Position numbers and translations under genes: made by a program. A stretch of DNA of 14,859 nucleotides from Smittium culicis (Eukaryota; Kickxellomycota; Harpellomycetes; Harpellales; Legeriomycetaceae). Positions 7,701-14,859 of this stretch are shown piece after piece. Within the stretch, counting starts at the first letter, position 1. Each line of letters opens with the position of its first letter. The DNA lies in the NCBI GenBank assembly GCA_001970855.1, contig LSSN01002959.1, forward strand, positions 1-14,859, written 5' to 3'. The notes under the pieces were generated by a model. It saw nothing but the letters and a program-made list of their open reading frames with translations, was not told the origin of the DNA and searched no databases.

Positions 7701-8370
7701 TAAAATTGTGTATAAAAGCAACGGAGTTACTTTATTCGCTAAATGTGTTAGAATATCAATTTTGATTCAAGTTTTAAGCTCATGTTCGCCTCAAAAAATC
7801 TCAATGAGAAGTTTATTTCACATATTATGCTGAAATTTTAATTTTTAATATTAGCGATTGTCATTTATCACTTAAAAAAGGTTAATTACCTGACAGATTT
7901 AGAGAGGGGAGGATTTTTTTTCTCGGATTCAATCTGATTTTATATTATAGAAACTTTTGGTGAAAAATAAAATACTAAATATTTGAAAAGTAATTTAGAA
8001 GATGGATTAATTTTTTCAGGAATAAATTAATCGGAAATTAAAAGCGCAGATAAAGTTCCCGAACTAGTTATAATAAATAAATTTACAATAAAACAAATGA
8101 TTTATGATAAAGATTTTTTTTTCAATGTAACCATCGATGGATATTGGAGTGATATTTAAAAAATTGAAACCATCGAGAATGAAGAGAGTTGCGATGATTA
8201 AATTAGAAAAATATGAGGTTATATTGTCGAAGTTACCAGTGAAACTAAAATTAAACAGAAAAATATACTTTTTGTAACTAAAGGTGATTCTCCAAATAAT
8301 AGCTTGAATATAAAATAAGAATATTAATTTTAATACAAGCTTACAATTACGGAAGGAAGCTAGCTGATAA
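7701..8370 (+). other. Gag-pol linker region, protease not recognised
   Basis: This is where a retroviral-type aspartic protease should lie. I find no DTG or DSG triad in a convincing setting; KGDSPNNS at about 8280 is the nearest string and lacks the flanking hydrophobic pattern. Short plus-strand stretches look protein-like but carry many stops. The protease has probably decayed beyond recognition. Confidence 0.35.
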
Positions 8371-8379
8371 TTATCTATT

Positions 8380-8920
8380 TATGAAGATATAGAAATTCAG
8401 AAAAAAAGTTACTTAGAGATTACATATTGGAAATGCTTGAAAAAAAATCTCATTCCAAAATCTGACTCAGAATGGTTTTTTCCATGCTTTTGGTTCCAAA
8501 AACAACCTGTGAGCTAAAATTCTGCGTTAAGTCGAGAATATTAGCGATGTTGCGCTGAACGACATTGCTCTCTCCGTTTAATTGATGCTTTCTTGAATAC
8601 TTTGCGAAAAAAATTTCTCTTTACAACTCTCGAGGCATACTCGGGGTATTGAAAATTATTTTAGAATCCATATTTACAGTGCTATCTCCCATTTATACTA
8701 AATACGGGAATATAAAACTTGGAAGAGTTCCTTAAAGGCTAAAAATGCGCCTGAATTTTTTCAGTTTATGATGGGAAAAATATTTTCTGAATTTTAATAT
8801 GATTTCGTAATAATATATTTTAAAGTTTTTTTCCTATCTTTCCAGAATGAAGAGAACCTAGTTCGTATCCAGAATATTTTTAGGGCTTTCATGAAATTAA
8901 ATCTTAAACTGAAGATTTAA
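8380..8920 (+). pseudogene. Reverse transcriptase remnant of Ty3/gypsy pol
   Basis: The N-terminal part reads RDYILEMLEK, then IPKSDSEWFFPCFWFQK, matching the family pattern that leads into S-x-S-x-W-x-S-P and V-x-K. The next block, in another frame, is a worn version of the R-F-C-x-D-Y-R region. From 8735 to 8917 one frame holds the domain's end with a single stop: KNAPEFFQ corresponds to the family's N-A-P-x-T-F-Q, and NEENLVRIQNIFRAFMKL to the E-E-H-x-x-H-L-x-x-V-F helix. Between them, 8816-8827 codes Y-F-K-V where the catalytic Y-x-D-D should be. Both active-site aspartates are lost, so the enzyme would be dead even if translated. Confidence 0.85.
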
Positions 8921-9092
8921 ATATGTTATTTTTTTTATACCCGATCTCAGAACTTGGTATCTTTAGTTATATATGAAGTCCTACTGCCATAATCTTCTAG
9001 AGTATACTTTTTAAGTAGAAATTCTGATAAAAATTTAATAAATTTTGGTTTTTTCATTTTTTGGATTTATATTTTTGGAATTTTCTCATCGT

Positions 9093-9600
9093 TACTCTGA
9101 TTTAGTAGATCCAATACACGCATTGGTAAAGAAAAATGCACTCTGGGATTGGTGTGTAGATTCCTAAATAGTTTTTGAAAAAATAGTCATTATGCAGCCA
9201 AACCTACTGGTGCTAAAGCATCCTATATCAAATTATGTTTTCTTTCTTTCGGCTGACGCACCTTCCACATAAGTAGGTGCTATTTTAGAAAAAATAAAAT
9301 CAACAAAAATTTTAATCCTGTAGCATATTATTCTAGGTCGATACAGAAAGTAGAAAAATATTACATGAATTATGAACAGGAATGGCTAGCTCTTATGGAA
9401 ACAATAAAATTTTTTTAGAAATACCTACTAGGTATAAATTTACCAGTTTAAACCTAAAATTCTGATATCACCAAATATTTAAACGAAAAGTTCATTCTGG
9501 TGGTCTCATTCGATTGATACAAGTAATATTATGATTAATAATTAGAGGCTCGTCAAAGGATCGGAAAATTTAAACTAGTATCTGGCTATCTATTAATGAT
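9093..9600 (+). pseudogene. RNase H remnant of Ty3/gypsy pol
   Basis: One frame runs 9093-9310 with two stops. It reads SDLVDPIHALVKKNALWDW, then LSADAPST and VGAILE, matching the family's F-x-x-I-x-x-P-L-x-x-L-x-K, T-D-A-S and G-A-V-L pattern. The catalytic Asp is codon 9255-9257. After a frameshift near 9311, NPVAYYSRSIQKVEKYY continues to NYEQEWLALMETIKFF, then KYLLGINLPV, equivalent to the Y-S-x-x-E-x-E-L-L-A helix and Y-L-x-G strand. The Glu at 9374-9376 or 9380-9382 is the expected acidic residue. LVKGSEN (9549-9569) and YLAI match the K-G-K-x-N-x-x-A-D-x-L-S-R end. It is collinear with reverse transcriptase and integrase. Confidence 0.88.
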
Positions 9601-9717
9601 TCAAATCATATGATATGAAAAATCAGAACGTATAGAGGCGATAATATTTGAGCAAATTTTAGATTTTATGACCAGAAACAGAAATTTCGATACATTAGAA
9701 AATAATGTAGAATTTAG

Positions 9718-10038
9718 AAGAATGGAAAAAAGTCATATAATCAAGAGAAGAAAGTGTATAGAAGTGCATAAAAAGTTCTATTACAGCTTGAAATAACTCT
9801 TGAAATAGCTACAAAACTCTTTAGATATGTTAAATGTGTATTTTTAAATCATTTTATATTTAATGAAGTATGTAATTTGGTCTATATTCAGCTTTCGAGA
9901 TCCTGTATAAGACAAGAAATAGATCGATGTATAAAAAGCTTATTCCAATTCAATGGTACTTTCTTACTAAATTTTAGCAAAGTTGCAGTTTTCAATCTAA
10001 TATTTTTCAATTTTTCAATTGTTTTTATATCGAATTTT
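9718..10038 (+). pseudogene. Integrase zinc-binding domain remnant
   Basis: One frame is open for 89 codons (9772-10038) and for 17 more upstream of a single stop at 9769. It aligns with the retroviral-type H-H-C-C domain. His is kept at 9850-9852 in LNHFIFNEV, corresponding to G-H-x-G-x-x-K. The first His position is Lys (9832), and the two Cys are Leu (9940) and Phe (9949) in KSLFQF. Spacing H-x5-H-x29-C-x2-C still fits the family. RQEIDRCIKS before the lost Cys pair matches the helix leading to K-S-C-x-x-C. Three of the four zinc ligands are gone, so the domain cannot fold normally. Confidence 0.75.
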
Positions 10039-10203
10039 TGAGATTTTTCGAAGTTTCAAGTATGTGATAAGATATATATGCTGCTAAATCGACATAACTA
10101 ACAGATATACTGTTTATGAAGATACCTTTAATGAAAAATCATTATCAGATATAAAATTAGGGTGGATTTTAGTATCTCTTTTTTTTATGCATATTAAATT
10201 TAA

Positions 10204-10329
10204 GCAGAAATTGGACTTTGTATTCGTATAGAGAATATCAAGATTTTTTTTAGAGTATGTTTAATTATTTTTATCTTATTTCCTGAGTTCCAGTCAGATT
10301 GGACTGGTATTTTAGAGCACCTGAATAGG
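10204..10329 (+). pseudogene. Possible integrase catalytic-core fragment
   Basis: This 42-codon open stretch is in the same frame as the zinc-binding domain. It ends PEFQSDWTGILEHLN, which resembles the D-x-G-x-E-F-x-x-x-x-x-x-x-L segment around the second catalytic Asp of Ty3/gypsy integrase. The Asp itself is not present in the expected place. The sequence between 10039 and 10203 and the third catalytic residue are not recognisable. Distance from the zinc-binding domain suits the core. This is an inference from a short match. Confidence 0.4.
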
Positions 10330-11439
10330 TAAATAAGATATCCGCTAACACGATTCTTGAATGGATATTTTTCTGAGTGAGTAATAACCATAATTAATAC
10401 CACACTTTCTCCATACTTTAAACCTCAAATTATATAATAGATCTTATAAAGAGTATTGTTGAATCAATAAAATTGAGCCCCAATCTCAACTAAATCTCAA
10501 CTTCGAGCTTATCTGTCACCGATTTTAACCTGGTGCGGAACTAATAAGGTTTAAATAGTTAATAAGTATATTTATTTTAATATTTGTTTTATTATGATCT
10601 TTTAAAGATAATTTTATTTATTAATTATTCTTTTCTTATCAATTCTTGGGTTAATGTAATAAAAGCGTTTTTGAAGGGTGTTTTTATACCTTTTTTTTTT
10701 GTGATAACATCTTTCTTAATTTTAGTAAGGAATGAAGTTTAATAGAGTAAATAATATCTCGGATATAAAGATGGCATAGATGTAATCAAGTTTGTATTTT
10801 GGTGTTGAAAAAGAAAAACTCTTTGTATAATGAGGATCTTGAATTTTCTTTGCACGAAGAGAAAAATAAAATCAACATACTATCTCTTTCAAATAATTAC
10901 TAAACTCATATAATTGGCTCTTGGATTTTAATACGACATATCTTATCCTATAAAAAGACATCATAATCCTTTCTATGAAAGATTATTCTTTTGAAGAAAT
11001 CTATTTTCTAATGTATAGTCTAATATCAGATATATTTTTAATTCATGAAATATAATATTTGAACTCCATTCATCTTACCCTAGTTTATACTTTAGCTATT
11101 CTTATTCGCAAAAAAATGGGTCGAATTTCTTGTATGTATTTTATTGGTAATAAGAAGCAGAGTTCATTCAAGTACAGATTATTCTCGCTATCAGATTCTA
11201 TTATGAATAAAGATCAAAATTACGGATTATAGGTACCAATTCAATTAATATTAACGAAAAATTCGGTGCTAGATTTTTTGGAAATGAGATGATTGGTTGA
11301 AATGAAGAAAAATTTACAGGACCAAATAAGTTATCCGCTGGCGTTATAAAAATTTAAGATAGGATCCTTTTTTTGAAATGATAATTTGAGGATATAAATA
11401 TAAGACAAATATATTTATAAAAACTAGAATAAATTTAAC
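10330..11439. other. Decayed interior of the retroelement, nothing firm
   Basis: No domain motif could be placed here. An integrase C-terminal region would be expected in the first few hundred bases, but stops are dense in all plus frames. A 67-codon minus-strand frame at 10200-10403 lies opposite the possible integrase core and looks like its shadow. I see no repeat or structured RNA. Confidence 0.4.
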
Positions 11440-12793
11440 TAGTTAATTTGAAAAGAGTTGACATGCAGTTCCAAAAAGCTTTTAAAAACTAATTTGTCAT
11501 TAGAGTAATATAATCCTGGTTTAAAAATAAACCATGTGAAGTATATCGCAGCCCGATTTTTAATGAAACCTTTAATTTTAATGATTATTTAATATTTATT
11601 TGATTTTTTTCCCCCCCTCCTCAAACGATTAAAGAGTGCCCTACTATTTTTTCCCACATAATTGACCAATGTATTTACCAAATAGCTAGTGCATAAATAG
11701 TGCCTATTTCTGGGATATGTTTTATAAATTTTCCTATTCCGCCTGCTATTTCTACAAAATTGATATCTTTAATGATATTTATTCTTGATTTGAGTGTTAT
11801 TGAATTATACATTTTCTTATATATTTTTTTTACAAAGAATTTTAATTCACAAATATTAGAAAATCGATGCATCAAATCTTCCATTAGAAATTCGGAGAAC
11901 GTAAGTTTCAGCTTATTTGAGGGGTATGTATCCTCTCGTTGAAAAAGAGTTCTTATTTGAGCTAAGATGGAATACTCACATAAACTATCTGATCATGGCT
12001 TAAATTTCAATTCAAATACTTTTACAATTAGGATCTATATTTTGTATTTTAGTTGCATTCTATTTATTAATATTCTTTTAACGAAAAAAATTCATACTCT
12101 TTTTTCTGTATATCTTTATAGTTTTACTTGTGCTAGTATAAGCTTATCATCTGATACGTAATGTTTGTGTCGCGAATTGCCGTTTTTGAGGATCGAAAAC
12201 TCAATATCCTCCGTTATGAAAATTTTTATCATTACTAGACTCCCATATTGTTAAATGGTAAAAGTTCTGACCTTTTTTTTGGTGATAATTTGATTTTTTT
12301 TTTAATAATATCGATAGAGTAAAATTTTTTTCCTTATGGAACAATTCTATATTCATTTTAGATAGTTTTAGATTAGCGAAGACTGAATTTTACATGTTCT
12401 ATGGGTATAATTTTCAATTCTCTGAATGGTCATTCGTAAAAATTATTAGAAATTTGTCCATTCATTTCATACCAACATTCGATCAGATACCTCCAGTATT
12501 CGCCAGTATTAGTTCTTTTGGTATTCAATTTTTCCCGCATAACTTAGTATCAAGGTGCTGTGATTTTTATGTAATATTTTTGTGTTGTAAATTATTACAT
12601 ATGTCATATGTGCTAATAGAGTTTCAAAAGAACGATTTCCATATTTTTGGATTTTCTACGAAAATTCCATAGGTGAAGTTTTGGGGGGAAAAGGAGCATT
12701 TGTCTGAATTTCGATAGGTATTAGTCCCAGTCCTCCTAGCCTTCTTTTTTTAAATAAAATTCTGGTATTTTGTCTGTATTTTATTTATTTCTT
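11440..12793 (-). pseudogene. Unassigned decayed coding block, strand uncertain
   Basis: This block is unusually open for the window. On the minus strand, successive blocks read as balanced protein: 12793-12512 (with one stop at 12658; includes GGLGLIPIEIQTNAPFPPK and SFETLLAHMTYVIIYN), about 12370-12210, and a 105-codon run ending at the stop at 11675-11677 (includes LAQIRTLFQREDTYPSNK and INFVEIAGGIGKFIKHIPE). A further minus block ends near 11440 (IKNRAAIYFTWFIFKPG). On the plus strand, runs at 11700-11942, 11967-12161 and about 12293-12672 are also open, the last for about 126 codons, but are rich in Phe, Ile and Ser with Cys doublets. I favour minus because its composition looks more like a soluble protein. 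I recognise no family. It may be a host gene fragment, an extra retroelement gene or a nested transposon. Confidence 0.35.
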
Positions 12794-12839
12794 GATATAT
12801 AATTCGAAATCTTTTTTTTTATAGCTTATAGCGTGAATG

Positions 12840-12858
12840 TTTTTTTTTTTTTTTTTTT
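12840..12858 (+). repeat. Poly-T run of 19
   Basis: An uninterrupted run of T lies just right of the unassigned block, with further T runs at about 12811-12820. Read on the minus strand it is poly-A at the 5' side of the favoured coding direction, so it is not a 3' tail of that block. It is probably simple slippage. Confidence 0.8.
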
Positions 12859-13043
12859 GGAGCGGGATCGAATGAAGATTCAAGGAATTCGAAATCAGAA
12901 CCTTCCTACGGATCGATAATTTTCTTTTACAAATCTAAGCTCAGGTATGGAAGGTAATAAATAATAGTTTACATTATTGCTGTCAAGTATGGATTAAGAA
13001 ATTGTATTTAATTAAAGCGGAATGGAATTAAAGTTGTTGAAAA

Positions 13044-13073
13044 AGCTTAGCCATTCTGGGGAAAAGCTAAGCT
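13044..13073. other. Small perfect hairpin
   Basis: AGCTTAGC at 13044-13051 pairs with GCTAAGCT at 13066-13073 around a 14-base loop, CATTCTGGGGAAAA. It is stronger than most palindromes nearby, which are pure A/T. No T run follows, so it is not a bacterial-style terminator. Its role is unknown. Confidence 0.5.
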
Positions 13074-13443
13074 CTACCTTATATACTAAAATTAAACACT
13101 ATTTATGGGGGGTTGGATTAACATTGAACATTAAGATGATGTAAATCGATATGATTGTTTTTAAATAGCCAATCATCTAATATTTTGATTACAATTACTC
13201 ATAATTTCTATTACAGCCCCGAGTAGCGCAAAAGACCAAATACGGTGTATATATCACGGCTAATCTATTTTGTTCCTATATATCCCACCTTCTAGATGCC
13301 TGGGGAGGGGGGTGGTGTGAACCGTTAATTAATAACGATTACAATTTAGTGGCGGGCAGTTATTTATACTATGAACCATTTAGTAATATTACTGAAATTC
13401 AACTTTATTCTGGTTAATAGCCATATTTTATTTTATTTTATAT
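13074..13443. other. Stretch before the right LTR with G runs
   Basis: Two G-rich spots stand out: GGGGGG near 13106 and TGGGGAGGGGGGTGGTG at 13301-13317. A polypurine tract should touch the 3' LTR in an LTR element, but the nearer spot is about 127 bases away and the sequence directly before the repeat is an ATTTT-rich tract. If the true element end lies earlier, or DNA was inserted here, one of these could be a displaced tract. No gene is visible. Confidence 0.3.
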
Positions 13444-13913
13444 TGAAATTCCATTCAATTGAATAATCAATTTTTACAGGGCGTAAATTGAGTGCCCAAT
13501 TTTAACATGTCAAAAAGGTACGATTTATTTATTCGCCGTAATTTTTTTTTTTGGAATATTGTTTGGGTTATAGCCATCTTTTATACTAATGAAAGCTTGT
13601 ACTATATTATAAAATTAAACAACGTTCTTATTTGAATTGTAGTTTATTTTATTTTATTTAAATTAAGCTTTCCCTTTATTCGGATTATCATAATAACCTT
13701 ATTTATCAATCTTGTATAATAACTTAAATCATGATTCAACTATTATGATATTTAACACTTTTTATTATTATTTTTTTGGTTTTCACTGATAATAAACTAA
13801 ATAAAATCTAATACATTGACTATTAACTATTAAACATATTTAGTTGAATACTTATAAAACATTTCTGTCGATAATGAAGTACAAATTCCTAAAATTTTCT
13901 TAACAAGAAAGCA
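13444..13913 (+). repeat. Right LTR-like repeat
   Basis: It starts TGAAATTCCATTCAATTG and ends AAGAAAGCA, collinear with 5735-6213 and in the same orientation. Differences are scattered substitutions and length changes in T runs and ATTTT units. Homology stops abruptly after GCA, where the left copy continues into the gag-like region and this copy into unrelated sequence. That abrupt end supports a true element boundary at 13913. Confidence 0.75.
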
Positions 13914-14859
13914 AGTAAGTCTTTTGTTTATAAGGGTTAGATTCCATAAGGGTGTAAAGTCTAGATAATGGAGTCATTGTGGATGAAATGTAATCGAATT
14001 CGCTTTATGTATGCGGTAGTTTGTTTGCGTATTTGAACTAGAAAAATGGTATACTTTTACATAAAAGACAACTATTGAGCATTATTGTAAGAGGGAGAAA
14101 AAAAAATGCGGGGAGAGAGGTAAATCCAGCTAATGACAGATTGGGATTTCAAGTGTCGGCAATCCAAAATGAATTCTGCGCTTTTTATTTAATAGATTAT
14201 ATTTAAATTTATTTTAACACGGATTTTATTAGCACTTTTTAATTAATACAAATAAATAACGCGACGATATCGATATGAAAATGTATCATATAAAAGCAAG
14301 CTGTTTGCTAAACAATAAAACAGTGTTGTTATTATAGTGGAGGTTTATTTGGAAGTTTTTTTTTAATAAGGCGAAGGTGACGCTGAGTTTGGTAGGACGT
14401 GTGGCATATATTTTCTGATTTTTTTATTTTTTGATGAGCGCTAATATCAATTTAGTGGACATGAAGAGGGCTTGCAACCAAGCCGCTAATGAATTTTGAA
14501 TTGGTATAATGGGCATTGGAGTAGTGATTAGTAAAATTTAGCGCGCTAGTTCAGGACTGCGATTAGTTAGGAATAATTAATTTGTACAATTTCATTTGTT
14601 GGATTAGGGAGACAGTAAAAAGTTAGCATTAATGAAAAAGTATTGGCGTTGTTGGATTTATAGCTGATTAAAAAAATAAAAGCAAACAGTAAGCAAGCCA
14701 ATCTGATGGCGTTTTTAGCTATGGGGAGGGAGGGTATAGGCAGCTACCTTTTTTGGGAGAGATGAATGGATTTGCTATAAGAAAAAGCAAATCGTATAAT
14801 AAAGGGGAAGGGGGAAGATTGAGTTGTTAGTGGACAATTAAAGGAGAATCGAGAACATC
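13914..14859 (+). other. Right flank with different base composition
   Basis: This end is visibly richer in G than the rest, with purine-rich strings such as GCGGGGAGAGAGG near 14109 and GGGGAGGGAGGG near 14721. Several plus-strand fragments look protein-like but are broken: GREVNPANDRLGFQVSAIQN at about 14115-14174 and LVDMKRACNQAANEF at about 14452-14496. No family is recognised and no frame is long. It may be another decayed coding sequence or transposon that continues past the window edge. Confidence 0.3.

Larger units (their letters stand above)
5735..13913 (+). mobile_element. Decayed Ty3/gypsy-type LTR retrotransposon
   Basis: Two direct repeats, each starting TG and ending CA, flank plus-strand pieces of gag-like, reverse transcriptase, RNase H and integrase sequence. 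RNase H before integrase is the Ty3/gypsy order; in Ty1/copia, integrase comes first. Stops and frameshifts occur in every domain and the polymerase active site is lost, so the copy cannot move by itself. The five bases outside the repeats (GATTT on the left, AGTAA on the right) do not match, and no polypurine tract touches the right repeat. The 8.2-kb total is long, and 11.3-13.4 kb is unexplained. A later insertion, or a chance pairing of two solo repeats around an internal fragment, remains possible. Confidence 0.6.

Noticed and set aside
10200..10403. 67-codon minus-strand frame
   Set aside because: It is opposite the possible integrase core fragment and has no motif of its own. It is probably a shadow.
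12680..12790. GGLGLIPIE on the minus strand as the end of a non-LTR reverse transcriptase
   Set aside because: The string resembles a motif near the C-terminus of LINE reverse transcriptases, but no polymerase motifs lie upstream of it and long protein-like blocks follow it. One short string is not enough.
12811..12858. T runs as the poly-A tail of an inserted retrosequence
   Set aside because: On the minus strand the tract lies upstream of the favoured coding direction, and no target duplication flanks it.

Overview
This is a gene-poor window, roughly three-quarters A+T by eye, with no intact gene that I can support. It looks like nuclear DNA of an AT-rich eukaryote. Long stretches lack any open frame, and the recognisable sequences are old transposons: a decayed Ty3/gypsy LTR retrotransposon and a family of short TTAA-flanked inverted-repeat elements of piggyBac type. 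A microsporidian with an expanded, repeat-rich genome would fit, but nothing here proves it.

Region by region: 1-1971 is AT-rich DNA with no gene or repeat that I can see. 1974-4970 is a degenerate tandem array built from two alternating spacer modules, called alpha and beta here. Nine non-autonomous inverted-repeat elements (MITE-1 to MITE-9, together spanning 2272-5521) sit in and beside this array. Full-length copies are 190-199 bp, start TTAACCC and end GGGTTAA, and lie in both orientations. 5681-5735 is a small tandem repeat of a 10-mer.

From 5735 to 13913 two similar repeats of 479 and 470 bp lie in direct orientation. Both start TG and end CA, and they enclose pieces of a plus-strand gag-pol reading. 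These pieces follow Ty3/gypsy order: gag-like blocks (6144-7320), reverse transcriptase (about 8380-8920), RNase H (9093-9600), integrase zinc-binding domain (9772-10038) and a possible integrase core piece (10204-10329). Every domain carries stops or frameshifts, and the polymerase YxDD box is gone, so the element is dead. No target-site duplication, clear primer-binding site or adjacent polypurine tract was found.

Between integrase and the 3' repeat lies about 2-3 kb that this model does not explain. It includes a block (11440-12793) with unusually long open frames on both strands that I cannot assign to any family. After the 3' repeat, 13914-14859 is less AT-rich and purine-skewed on the plus strand, with fragments that could be another decayed coding sequence.

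The elements do not form a functioning system. The window records several rounds of transposition and tandem duplication followed by long decay.
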